From contig NW_019091446.1 of assembly GCF_001949145.1 (NCBI RefSeq), positions 601,208 to 623,042 on the forward strand: a DNA stretch of 21,835 nucleotides, written 5' to 3'. Source of the stretch: Acanthaster planci (Eukaryota > Echinodermata > Asteroidea > Valvatida > Acanthasteridae). The position numbers and the translations under genes were made by a program. Positions 9,485-19,535 of the stretch are shown in pieces. Positions within the stretch are counted from its first letter, which is position 1, and every line of letters begins with the position of its first letter. The notes below the pieces were generated by a model that worked only from the letters and a program-made list of their open reading frames with translations, did no database searches and was not told the origin of the DNA.

Positions 9485-10475
9485 TACCTCCAGAACTATG
9501 GGGTCCGACGTCCGTCCTGCTCCCACGAACCCCATAGAAAACGAGCCTTTTTCACCTTAAGCCCTATATGATGTTTAACAGGGCTCAAACAAGGGTTTTA
9601 TTCTGGTTATGTACCCTTAGAAATGCTGTTCCATTTCTTCCAAGAGTAAGAGTTTTATGTAAGATAGCTTACAAATGTACCTTCGTACTGAGTACTAAGA
9701 TAAAAAAGGGCCAAAACCATGCCGTTTTCCAAAAAAAGGTGCAAATATTTCCCAATCAGTGTCCGAGAGTCATGTGGTTCACGTGTACTTGCGAAGCAAG
9801 CCGTGACCAAATGGTCGACTGTGGCTGCACTTGATACACAAGACGTGTATGCAGACAAAGATCACTGTCAGTCCGTATCCATGCGCGGCCTCAACAGAGA
9901 GTGTTCATGTTGCGACAGCGCATTCACGTGCACTGGCACCCAACGGCTGTTGCTCGTCGTTCCTGCCATTCGGGCATAAATAATGAGGAGCCCTGTGATT
10001 GGTCAGTGTGACACCCAGTGCACTGCAGCCAACTGCCATTTCAACCATTCAGCTCAGTCGCGGCTAAGAATTACTCACACACGGAAAGCAGCTGTAGCTA
10101 ATTTCCATGTCTTGTGTATCGATCGCAGCCGTAGTCAACCATTTGGTCGCGGCTCGTCTTTGCAAGTACTCATGTGAACCGCATGAATCTTGGACACTGA
10201 TCTGGATATATTTGCGCTTTTTTTGGAAAACCGCATGGTTTTGACCCATTTGTTTTTTTTCTTGGTACTCAGTACGAAGGTATGTATGCTATCTTACATA
10301 AAATTCTTGGGGGAAATCAAATGGAGCAGCATTTCTATGGGTACACAACCAGAATAAAATCCCTGTTTGTGCCCTGTAAAACATCATGCAGAGTCTATGG
10401 TGAAAAAGGCTTATTTTCTATGGGGTTCGTGGGAGCGGGGTGGAGGTCAGACCCCACAGGTCAGGGGGGGTAGGT
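9485..10475. mobile_element. ~1-kb foldback (long inverted repeat) element
   Basis: The left arm (about 9485-9846) and right arm (about 10107-10475) are imperfect reverse complements over roughly 360 bp. Shared blocks include GCTCCCACGAACCCCATAGA, TTTTATTCTGGTTATGTACC, TTTTATGTAAGATAGC, CCTTCGTACTGAGTAC, GACCAAATGGT and GATACACAAGAC. The unpaired centre (about 9847-10106) has no clear protein. Short open frames inside are arm shadows. It lies in intron 1 of the CABLES gene. Superfamily and target duplication are unresolved. Confidence 0.85.
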
Positions 10476-10600
10476 GCAGTTCCAAGGATAGATTTGTGCC
10501 AGGGAGATGTTAATTACTTTAGGATTTTTTGCCCTGCCAGACAGAAACAGTTGTTCGCGGTACTGGGTGCTACATCTGACTCAAACCAGCCAGCCGACAC

Positions 10601-10760
10601 CGGCAAGCTCAGTAGTTGAGTGGTTAAAATGTCTGCACTAGTAAGCAGGAAGTTATGGGCTCCAGTCCTACCCGAGTGCGCTTGTGGGTTTTTCATAAGC
10701 CTTCAGGGCAAACACTGAGTAAATAGTGTAAATACACATCGGGCAGGGCAAAAGATCCTA
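10601..10760 (+). mobile_element. SINE-like unit with tRNA-type promoter boxes
   Basis: GCTCAGTAGTTGAGTGGTTA at 10607-10626 resembles a tRNA D-arm with an A box. GGGCTCCAGTCCT at 10658-10670 sits at B-box distance. The body that follows (TGTGGGTTTTTCATAAGCC) differs from the other SINE family in this window. It is not a functional tRNA, as the acceptor stem does not pair. The 3' border is a guess. Confidence 0.45.
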
Positions 10761-11660
10761 AATTGATTAACAAGCATGATTTGGTGTCCAGCATGTCAAA
10801 AAAGATTGTGAAGAGACCGTGAAATTGTGCAGATCAACCAGTCATGCCCAACACGAAAACCAAGTTTTAAATGGGGTGCCCTTGGGAGAACTTGATGAAG
10901 AAAGGGGTTTTAGTACCTACCCATAGAGGGAACAGGCTTGAAAACACGGGACAAACTTGTCCGTTTTCATGATGCCCATGGTGGTTTAAGGTGGAATTCT
11001 TTCCCCTCCGAATAGGCAGATAATGTAAGAGCTCTTTAAACTTTACAACCACTCATACATGTCATACATGTACATTTGCACAAATTACTTCGTGAGTTCT
11101 CCATTTCACTTCTTAAGATTACTGCTCGTGCACATGTGCATGTTCCTGTTTGTCAAATTCATGAGCAGAAACATGCATATTCTCAATCAACTGGACTGCT
11201 AAAAGCAGCACTGACACCTGGTTTTGGTTGAAATCTTAAATACTTTTTGCATTTTTATTACATAGCCCGTGCCTTTTGTTTTTTCAATGTTTTCCATTTT
11301 GCAAGCTAGGTACACAATACTTTCTCTTCTTAGTAGGCTCTGAGATCTACTCATATTTACAATGTGTGGCTGACCATTGCTTCGCAGCTGTGCAGTGTTC
11401 TCGCAATTTTTTTAATCAGACCTTTAACTTTAATTGCAGGTGCAGTTTGCGTACTGTGTTATGCCGGGCTTTTGGAAATGTTTCCTAATCTTTTTGTTTG
11501 ATAATTATCATGTAACACTGTTAATGCTTTGTACTTATTTTTCTCCTGCTTTTTCAAATAACCAAATGCATAGCCCAGTGTAACAAAATGAGCAGTTGGA
11601 GACATTGATTTTTGTGAACGTCCAGTGTGAGTCACACAAATGAGTTTGTTTGCCTCCAAG
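10761..11660 (+). other. CABLES intron 1, part without clear features
   Basis: Ordinary intronic sequence between the SINE-like unit and the candidate second exon. Open frames at 10867-11052 and 11276-11488 have no recognisable motifs. The stretch ends in a modest acceptor, TTTGTTTGCCTCCAAG, with AG at 11659-11660. Confidence 0.4.
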
Positions 11661-11966
11661 AGCCCAAACACAGATCCCCTCGGCTGTTGACCAGGTCATT
11701 AAAGGCCGCCCTCTCCATCCGGGCCTGGCTGTTGATACCACGGTGGTTGAGGGTGCCGTTCCACACAAGCCAGTGCCCTACTACCACAATGTCCATCACC
11801 ACCACCATCATCGTCATCACACCACTTCACAAGTGTTGAGCTCTCAAACCCAGAGTGCCGACACTGATGTCTTGCCGCTAGTGAGTGCCCTGAAAGAAAG
11901 GCCGGCCTGCACCGGCGTGGTGCATGTGGCCCAGTCACTACCGCTGCATTCACACAAACAGAGCAG
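11661..11966 (+). CDS. CABLES: Candidate CABLES exon 2, histidine-rich
   Basis: A 306-bp segment open in the frame demanded by exon 1. AG at 11659-11660 precedes one base completing the split Arg codon (AG|A). The exon ends AGCAG|GTATAC (GT at 11967-11968) in phase 2, which the exon at 17580 then completes as Arg (AG|G). It encodes about 101 residues with a hydrophilic, protein-like composition. A His run (NVHHHHHHRHH, about 11790-11821) comes from a CAC/CAT microsatellite, and the product ends SLPLHSHKQSR. No similarity to vertebrate CABLES is obvious, and the conserved family linker normally found in this part is absent. Because both borders are phase 2, skipping it would leave the frame intact, so it may be a cassette exon. 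The evidence is the open frame and double phase match only. Confidence 0.45.
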
Positions 11967-12177
11967 GTATACATGTAGCTAGATCCACAGCCAGCCTTCA
12001 GCATCTTCATTCTTCACAAGTTTCTTGTCAACCTTTTGCACTTGACCAAGACTGGATTGCTGTGTGCCACACAGTCACTGTTGTTCGTGTCTTCTTTTGT
12101 TGACTTTGCATGCATGCACTACATATAAAGAAAAAATCAAGAAATCTTTCCACCGTGTACCATTTCAAAACCTTTAC
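11967..12177 (+). other. CABLES intron before the hAT-like element
   Basis: Short intronic stretch with no identifiable feature. Its last bases (CTTTAC at 12172-12177) form the left candidate target duplication of the next element. Confidence 0.4.
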
Positions 12178-12981
12178 TAGGGCTGAGCCAATTCCAATAA
12201 TTTACTATTCGAATAGTCGACCTTTGATTCAATTGATTATCCGAATATTTGGTCATACCGACCTGCAGACTGTTGATGAACAAACTATATATACAAAATC
12301 CGTTGCAATAACGCACACAACTGTACATTACAATCACTATATTAACTTCTCACATTAGGAGTATCTCCACCTATGAATTAGTAAGATTTAAGAGATGAAC
12401 AATACTTCTTCCCCTGTTGAAATTTCTATTCCCCATTAAATTGTTTAATGGATAATTTGCTCTTTGAATCTTAAGATTTCTGTCGCTTTTCATTTGAATC
12501 TGCTCGAAACAAGCCTCCATAATGCAGTTTTTCTCATTTAAAGAGCCCTTCTATTGAAATAAAACATGTTTTCTCTGATTTTATCTGTTCAAATAAATAT
12601 GAAAACATCCAAATTGAATGCAGTGTCATTTGTCTTCAGAGCTCAACTATAGCAAGCTGAAAAGGGCTTTTTTTCTGTTCATGTCAAGATGCGAGTTCTG
12701 AATATAGATCACGTCATTGACAAGAAAACAGAGAAAATGAGGGGAACCCTGTGTTCGTAGTGGATAAACTCTTGTGCATGCCAAACAATGGCTACATACA
12801 TTGTCTGGCACGCACAAGGGTTAATCCACCACAAACATGGGGCTAGGGTCCCCACTCTTTAAAACAAAAGAAAATTTTCCCTTCCTTTTCATGAATTTTG
12901 CATTGGAATATTCAAATTCGGAAAACAATATTCGAGTATTTGATAATCGATCGAATATTTGGTTATTCGGCTCAGCCCTTA
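12178..12981. mobile_element. Non-autonomous hAT-like transposon (~0.8 kb)
   Basis: The left end, TAGGGCTGAGCC at 12178-12189, is matched by GGCTCAGCCCTTA at 12969-12981 in inverted orientation. Subterminal blocks also pair: GATTATCCGAATATTTGGT near 12235 against ACCAAATATTCGATCGATTA read on the opposite strand near 12947-12966. CTTTAC occurs directly outside both ends (12172-12177 and, one base further out, 12983-12988), a candidate remnant of an 8-bp target duplication. No transposase is encoded. Terminal bases, size and the duplication suggest hAT, but the superfamily call is inference. Confidence 0.65.
12739..12855. repeat. Long near-perfect hairpin, 8-base loop
   Basis: The arm 12739-12790 pairs with 12799-12855 around the loop GCTACATA (12791-12798). 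Paired blocks are TCTTGTGCATGCCAAACAATG-type sequence against CATTGTCTGGCACGCACAAG, plus GTAGTGGAT against ATCCACCAC, plus GGGGAACCCT against AGGGTCCCC. It lies off-centre inside the hAT-like element, so it may be a nested miniature element. Confidence 0.8.
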
Positions 12982-13459
12982 TCTTTACATCAGGCATGAG
13001 GTTGAGAGCTTGCAAGCAGACTGTCTGTAAATTCGAATGGTTATTGGACTTAGTTTGCTCTCTTCATCGGACTTTGAATCTTTGTGTACATTGGCTAGGA
13101 AGTGTAGAAGGCTCTGTGAAGTCTGCTGACGTCATGCATGAGCGTTTAGTGTGAACATACAGCATGCACACAAGTTTGCCAGCATCAACCTTAAACTCTA
13201 CTTCAAATCTTTTTTTCAGTAGGCCAGTTGAAATTAATATTTAGTTTTTACATCACTCGGACTGTCAAAAGTCAATTGGACAGACAATTTGTATTTTATA
13301 CTTTTCCAACTTCCACTTCTTCACATCCAAAGTGAATCAAGGGGCCAGGGTTGACAGCACTGCCATATAGACAAGACAAATGTGAAAAGTTCAAAAACCT
13401 TGTTTCATGTCCTGTTGAGCCACAACACATGGCATAGATTAATTGCTCCAAAATGTGAG

Positions 13460-13575
13460 GTGTCATTGTTACACCCCAATGTGTAGCATTGTCCAGACTG
13501 TATTTGGGAAAGGCCCAGTTGTAGTTGGCACAGGTCCAACCATGTGGCAGTTGGGGTGTAACTGTATCATTATGT
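13460..13575. repeat. Small inverted repeat with perfect 12-bp block
   Basis: GTTACACCCCAA at 13468-13479 is the exact reverse complement of TTGGGGTGTAAC at 13551-13562. Flanking bases extend the pairing imperfectly to about 30 bp per side (ATTGTCC near 13489 against GGTCCAACCAT near 13533). It may be a miniature element or a structured spot in the intron. Confidence 0.55.
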
Positions 13576-14831
13576 GGGAGCCATGACAGCTTGATTCATA
13601 TGTTGGTGTTATGGGCATGACACGCAGCGGCTATGCGTTGTGTGTAAAATCAAAATTGTTCCACTCGCGCTGCACGTCAATGGAGCCTTCAGTTTAGTCA
13701 GCAATTTGTCTGAAAAAAATGCGCTTTATTGAGGACTGTACACTTCAGAAAAGTGATGTTTGAGAAAACCTAGCAAGGCTTAAAATCTGTTTGGACAAAT
13801 GTGCAGCTTAAGAATTCAATTTACATATGTACATGTACATGTACAATGTAACTAGCAGAAACTCCATACACATTTGCATGAAATGAACATGTCCAAACAG
13901 AAATTGTGGCTACTTTCACATACATGTAAGTAGCTCACAACACGGCAAGTTTTCAATTTCAAGACAAGAACTGACACTAATGTCTAATAAATGTGTGTAA
14001 TTGATGACACATTTTTAAGCCTTGACTTCCAACCTGGCTAGTCGCAGTCATTAATGAGCATGCTGTAGCCAGTGAAGTTAATAATGATACAAATTTCTTC
14101 ACCAGAATGCATGATTATTCATTACACTAGTCACCAAGGTACAGTGCTTGATTATCAGCCTTAGGCTTGCTTCATAATTAAGTACAGAAGGAACCACTGA
14201 CGTGGAAAAATTATTGTGCAAATTGGGAGTGTCCATTCAGATCACAAAATATTCAACCATTGACAACTCTAAGTAAATTTGAAAACATAATGGAGGAAAA
14301 TGAAGCAAGTTTTGCACATCAGCTCATTAACATTTTTTAAAGGATTTTGATAGTTTGGATCATTTTAACTGCTACCAGTATTTGTGGCCACTGTTGATGT
14401 TGAGACTATCATAAAAGCAGACTCAAAACCATTTACAAGACCAGCCACAAGACAAGGTCACAAGTGAAAAGATTAACAATGATAAAGTATCACTGGTATG
14501 GCAATTCCAGTTATTATCGTAGCCTGTGACCTATAGCAATTCAGACTGGAAGTCATGTGATGTCTCAAGTGATCTCCAGCTTGAGTCTTAAGTACAACGC
14601 CATTTGCAACACATTTTACATCGTCAAAGTCCATACATATACCACACTGCCTCCCTAGTCTGTCATGGTTCTTGCTGGTATCAAGCAGTGCACCAGTACT
14701 GTACATGTACATGTATGTCACTTCTTTTTTCACTTCACTCAATATGATAGTCCCATCAAATTTTACTGTTGGTTTAGTATTTTTGCATATTTTCATTCCT
14801 CACTGAAAGTGTTCGCTTATTTGTGGGGAGT
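13576..14831 (+). other. CABLES intron, no supported genes
   Basis: Intronic DNA with ACATGTAC tandem palindromes at about 13827-13846 and 14699-14716. The minus-strand open frame at 14473-14796 has no recognisable motif. Confidence 0.4.
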
Positions 14832-15065
14832 CAGGTTCATATACCCAGCCAGATATGGGACAGAGGGGTACCCCCCTTGCCTGTCTAATCCCTATATGCA
14901 CTCTAGACTATTGCTACCTAACACATTCCCCGTAGATGTCTGAAAAGAATTCCTGAGATTCAGATCAAACAGTGACCAACACACAGGTGGGGGGGGAGAA
15001 GCTCTCCGTCCCATATCTTGCTTCAAATGTAGATCCATTGAGGAAAAACTTTTTCCCATGCAGAT
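14832..15065 (-). repeat. Third copy of the ~230-bp repeat, inverted
   Basis: Read on the minus strand, it gives CATTTGAAGCAAGATATGGGACGGAGAG (split here as CATTTGAAGCAAG and ATATGGGACGGAGAG), a C run, TGTGTGTTGGTCA, TCAGGAATTCTTTTCAGACA, TATAGGGATTAGACAGG and GGGGGTACCCCTCTGTCCCATAT. This follows the same order as the tandem pair at 1-405. In this copy ATATGGGACGGAG and its inverted partner ATATGGGACAGAG are well kept, so the internal inverted ends are clear. Confidence 0.8.
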
Positions 15066-17579
15066 GATAAATGTGGAAGACCCCCCCCCATTTTAAATTT
15101 TGAATATTCAGGCTCAGAAAGTGAAACCAGATACAAGTACATGTGGTAGTGCTTACAATGTATCTAATTCCTGAAAAGACCAACCTGGTTCACAAACACT
15201 TTCTTAGTTTGGTTGAGAAAAGTTTTATAGTTACTAGCTGCCATGTTTAACCAGTTAATTGGGTTTTGGGTTTTTGCCCCGAAAAAGCTGCCGGTGACAG
15301 GTTTTTTTTGGGGGGGGGAGGAAATTATTTCTGGCTCCTAATAAATAATATTTAGGGAGGCACAACTTTTGATGTCAGGCATCATCGTTTTCATTCTTTT
15401 CCCCATGAGTTCTTCTGTTCAGCCGTTTCTCAACTTCCTTGGTAAAATTGTGGCACATGCCCAGACATCAACCGGTTCACATACAAAAAGACCACAGCCT
15501 AGATAAGCATCACCCATGGCCATGTGTGTTTTTTGCCAGTTGTTTTGATACAAAGGAGTAGCAACTAGTAGTTGGGATTTTTGTAACTTTATCTTTTTGT
15601 AATTGTGGTTTCTCTGGTCAGCAAATCAGTTTCTCCAAACAAAGGAGGTCTTCAATCCCCTTTTTTTCTTTTGTGAATGGTATATATATGCTTCAATTCT
15701 AATTACTCAAGAAAGGCTTTTCAGATTATTGTGGGTGGGGGTCTCCGCCTGTAGGATTGTCTTCAGCGTTTTGACCCAACAGAGCACAACTTCTTCATAT
15801 GTCAACCCCAGAAATGAAAAAAAAACTTAAGCGACTGGATGCGTCCTCCATGGAACAAATAAGGAACACCATGTGTGTTTACGTGTCATCCAGTGACAAG
15901 AGATTAAAGATAAAAACACCACAATTTTGACAAAGAAGCCATAGAATACAGTACATGTAGTTGTTCATTGATACAATCAATGTTCCTTACAATGGAGAGT
16001 GTAAGGCCTGGTCTAATGTACATGAGTCAAGAATAAACCATTGCAAAAATGGCAGCTTTTGTTTCTGATGAAATTGATAACCAAGACATGAGAAAGCAAG
16101 TAACACTTCTCGATGGTAAATTGTTGTAATCACACATAGCATTCTTCAGGTTGTTAGAAGAAACAGAAAAACATCAAATTTGCATCTACTAAACGCTAGC
16201 CCCAAAATACCAGTAATAGTTACAATGGCTAATCATACCAGGAAACCTTCAGAAATTGCATGTTGCTGCCTGCTTGTTTGTTTGTCTGCACGTGTGTTTG
16301 CTTACTTCTCAGCACCTAACATTAATTAATGCCTTTTGAAAAGAGCTTGAGATTTGTGCAAGGTGTAAGGTAAGTATGGAACATGATCAGAATGTTACTG
16401 ACTCTTCCCTTTTTCCTCATCAAACCTTGTGGCGTATGCACTTACATGTATTTCAGCTCCTTGCATTTATACACGTAGCATTCAACTATGAAAAGTGAAA
16501 AGGTAGTTAGTGAGAGTATAATGTTAACATTGCAGGGTATGTGTTTGGATTCCATGTGGTTTGAAATGAGCATGTGTCCGCCTAACAGTTCTGCATTTCT
16601 TGATTCCATTCATGCTGTCATGAACCCTGCATTCTTGGCAAGTTTATCGCAGGCTTTGTAATTTCTCTTTAAAGTCAAGAAGAGTCATTAGTGGACTTGG
16701 CATGAGGCTCTTTCCTTTCCCCCCATTTCTGCAGAATTGATTTTAAATGCTTTGAAACAAAATTTGTGTGGTATTGAGAGGGATTGAAATTTGTCATAGT
16801 GATCTTGCGTCCTTGATTGTCCAAGTTTTCGCTGGTGTCTTTTTCGTTGAATTTATTATCTGGATGGAATTGTAAATCGTAATCAATTCCCAAAATGTTG
16901 GATTTGCCTGAACCTATTTACATCTGTTCATGTATATCAGTTCTTTCTTTGACATCTTTGCAATTGCCTTGGAAGACATTTTGAACTGTAACATCAGCAT
17001 TGTATTTTTTTATTCTTGCAGTTTGGAGTTAAGTCATTAACCCGAGTACCCCTTTGCAATCACCTTATTGTACAATAAAGAAAAGTTCTTCACTGAATCA
17101 GAAAGCACCAAAATGTTACTAAAAACCCCACATTTTTCTTATTTGGCCAGAGCAAGTTTCACATCTTTTGGTTGGCCTCTACCCTCACCCCTGTAGTACT
17201 CAAATTCTTTTCATTTCAACACTTATTTGTTGTCAGTCTGAATTGAGGGTCTTGAGTTTTGTTTTTCCTTTTCATCATTATAACCAATGCACAAGACAGA
17301 CCCTTTTCCGTTGGTCCCCCATCCCCCAATAAAAAAATTCAATAAAATGGCACTGGTCACTTGTCATTCACAACATATTTTGTAAAGCATACAATGGCCG
17401 TTAACCACTTCCTTCCTCTGTACTTTTTAAGCGTTTCTTAAAATGACGGAGGAAAAACATGGATGTCTCCTTAGTACACCTTTGCATTTGCACAGCATTA
17501 TTTCCTGACATGAATACCCAGCTGACACGTCGCTGATTGTTAACCGGTTACCAACCCTGATATATCTTCCCTACCCCAG
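15066..17579 (+). other. CABLES intron upstream of exon 3
   Basis: A 2.5-kb stretch in which I see no confident exon, RNA gene or transposon. Low-complexity runs occur near 15300-15320. A tiny open frame at 16049-16129 (MAAFVSDEIDNQDMRKQ) has a good start context but no compatible splice phase. The stretch ends in a strong acceptor, TATCTTCCCTACCCCAG (AG at 17578-17579). Confidence 0.4.
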
Positions 17580-17666
17580 GGTGCTCCTAGTGTCAGCACG
17601 CAAGGTACCATTCTCCCTCTATTCAGTCTTGCCGTACAGCCGACACAGTCAACATGGCTTACTCAG
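17580..17666 (+). CDS. CABLES: CABLES-type protein, exon with VLLVSARK...SVLPY motif
   Basis: Flanked by a strong acceptor (CTACCCCAG) and the donor CTCAG|GTAATC (GT at 17667-17668). The first base completes an Arg codon left by a phase 2 exon. The 28 codons that follow read VLLVSARKVPF, then SLYSVLPYSRHSQ. This aligns with the conserved vertebrate CABLES segment IVLISGRRSF-CSIFSVLPYRDSTQ, including the Arg just before it. The exon leaves in phase 2, and the next exon at 18192 supplies the one missing base. This is the clearest proof that the N-terminal exon at 8896 belongs to a CABLES gene rather than matching by chance. Confidence 0.82.
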
Positions 17667-17869
17667 GTAATCATAATCCCAGATTGCTGGACAATTGTAA
17701 TAAGAGTTAACTGACATGGTGGCTTTAGCCATGCTACATGTATACCTCAGCCAGAGCTCATTGAGCTCTATGCTTATTAACCTTCCTTGTAAAGGTCCGT
17801 TTGTAGATATATTGTCCAGTGTGATAGGTCAGATGAAAATGCTCAAAACATTCCAGACTTCGGGAAGTC

Positions 17870-18062
17870 TTGTTGGCGAGATACCATAGTTCCTTCCTTG
17901 CCTTCCACTGTGGTCGGGTTTGATTCCCGGCTTGGTCCACATGTCGATGGGGTTTTCAGTCCCTACCTGATTCTGTAGGTTTTACCCTGAAATTTCTTCA
18001 CTGGGAGTTTCCCCCTACCTCTAAAATTGTAACTGCTTCTTACGTCTCCTCTCTATAAATGT
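17870..18062 (+). mobile_element. tRNA-derived SINE, copy 2
   Basis: A + strand copy of the family at 5030-5265. It has a GTTGGCGAGATACCATAGTT head and a B-box-like GGGTTTGATTCCC at about 17917-17929. The body then has GATGGGGTTTTCAGTCCCTA, GGGAGTTTCCCCCTACCTCT and ACTGCTTCTTACGTCTCC. It lacks the GCGCC stem seen at the end of copies 1 and 3. It ends about 130 bp before CABLES exon 4. Confidence 0.7.
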
Positions 18063-18191
18063 ACATGTAGGTGGATGTGGGTCGTTCAGTGGCTGCATGA
18101 GGTGCCCTTGTATGCCATTCGCTCCACCACGTTTAATGTCTTCAGTGTGATTTCTTTTTGAACATGTTGTTGTTTGTATATGTACATGTAG

Positions 18192-18306
18192 GAATGACTC
18201 AGATATCATTGCAACCAGTCGCACCAGGAAGAGCTCCGGTACCAGAGGCATGGGGAGTGATACATTTTCCGGTCTCACTGGAATCGAGCTTGGCGACAGT
18301 GGAAAG
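18192..18306 (+). CDS. CABLES: CABLES-type protein, exon with GLTGIELGDSGK motif
   Basis: The acceptor is ATGTACATGTAG (AG at 18190-18191), with a weak pyrimidine tract. The donor is GGAAAG|GTACTC (GT at 18307-18308). One base completes the Arg codon from the previous exon, then 38 codons read NDSDIIATSRTRKSS and end FSGLTGIELGDSGK. The end aligns with vertebrate CABLES EIIGLEGVELGADGK, and the junction that follows matches the family's next residues. The exon ends in phase 0. The front half is Ser/Arg-rich and not conserved. The frame used here differs from the longest open frame in the region, so a simple ORF search would miss it. Confidence 0.8.
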
Positions 18307-18839
18307 GTACTCACATGTGACAGTCCTACAAACAGTAGACTTATCTGCCTATGGTCTTTTCCCCCCAGCTTTGAGGGTTTAAAGGAATTTTACGTGGTGA
18401 ATCGTGCATGTGTTCGTCCCAAAAGTTGTTTCTTAACCAAAATTGAGTGATTAATCTTTCAGGTCAGAAACACAGCTTTATTCAGTGTTCTCACACATTC
18501 TACACATATGTACATCTAAGTGTACATTTGCATAAGTGACTCATCTGCATGCCGTTCAGGATGGCAATATTGCACATTGGCCTAGGCAAACCTTATAACG
18601 TATCTTAAGATACATGTATGTGCTTCTTACTACACAAAGATGGGAAAGGGCTGGTTGGGGACATTACATTTTGCAGAATTGTTGAGAAGTTCTTTGAATC
18701 AAGGGAGTTTTGGAAAGCTCATTTTGTAGATCCATGTACATGTTCAGTTCATGTTTTCTGTAAAATCATAACCGGCACAAACTGTGTTTGATGCTTCCAC
18801 ATTCTGGACACACAGTGTCCTTTCTTGTATTACTTTCAT
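18307..18839 (+). other. CABLES intron after exon 4
   Basis: Intronic sequence with a few ACATGTA-type palindromes (for example near 18613). No gene or repeat arms are supported. Confidence 0.4.
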
Positions 18840-19490
18840 TAACCGAGTGTTTTGGTAAACCTGGGTTAAGCTTGCCCCGGGTTAATACAGTGGGGTTCCC
18901 CCTTCAAGCGGCACTCGCAAGCTGGTCCTACAATGCTTTGCACAGACTTTTCACTCGCCAAACATCCCTTGGCACGCGATATTAACCATACGATTTGTCC
19001 CATCAAGTTGGGACTGCACCTTGTCCTCTTCTTTCCACAGCCTAGCCCTCTTCTTCTTTTGCTTTTCATTTTCTGTTGGGGGGTGGTTGGGATGCCATGT
19101 TTGCAACCAAAATGTATGTACCTGTAGGTACGTGTAACAATTATTAAACAACAATAGGCCCATATCCCCGTACATACGCCATTGCAGCAGCAATATTTCG
19201 TGCCATAGATTTAAGTTTTGACCACAGACTATGCAACTCCTCATTGGCCCTAGATTGCTTGTGGAACGCTTAACCCTACTTGGTTTCCTACTTCAGTGCT
19301 CACCCGGGGTTCGGCCGTTAACCCCGAAATTGCCATCCTTAACCCTAGTCGCTGGCAGGGTTAATGAACCTCGGGGTAACAGCCGAATTTTTTCTCTTAA
19401 CCCCGGGACTGAAAAGAGTAATGGGAATGCTCGTACTACCCCAGGGTATCGCAGTGTTAAGGTTCGCAGTTACCCCTGACATAACCCAGA
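18840..19490. repeat. TTAACCC/GGGTTAA-rich palindromic cluster
   Basis: About ten variants of TTAACCC or its complement occur on both strands: GGGTTAA at 18863 and 18880, TTAACCCTA near 19269 and 19339, TTAACCCCG at 19318 and 19398, GGGTTAATG near 19360, and TTACCCC near 19470. They concentrate at the two edges of the segment with opposite prevailing orientation, suggesting a decayed inverted-repeat element. The open frame at 19231-19479 is a shadow of these motifs. Confidence 0.5.
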
Positions 19491-19535
19491 GATTTGATAG
19501 TGGAAAAAGGGTATTTGATTTATTTATATATACCT

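Noticed and set aside
10600-10680. Functional tRNA gene
   Set aside because: A and B boxes are present but no acceptor stem or clean anticodon arm forms. It fits a SINE head better.
11440-11490. Segment after TTAATTGCAG as a CABLES exon (CSLRTVLCR)
   Set aside because: No donor in a fitting phase and no real match to the family.
11699-12010. 103-codon minus-strand open frame
   Set aside because: It is the antisense of the candidate CABLES exon 2. The + frame has matching splice phases while this has none.
14473-14796. 107-codon minus-strand open frame
   Set aside because: No recognisable motif, no splice context, and it lies in an intron with unremarkable composition.
16049-16129. Tiny open frame with good start context (MAAFVSDEIDNQDMRKQ) as an alternative CABLES start
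   Set aside because: Neither the donor at GCAA|GTAACA nor the one at CGATG|GTAAAT gives the phase 2 end that the exon at 17580 needs.
16457-16502. Segment between TATTTCAG and AAAAG|GTAGTT as an exon
   Set aside because: All three frames contain a stop within it.
19231-19479. 82-codon open frame on +
   Set aside because: Its sequence is made of TTAACCC-type repeat motifs and reads as a shadow of the cluster.
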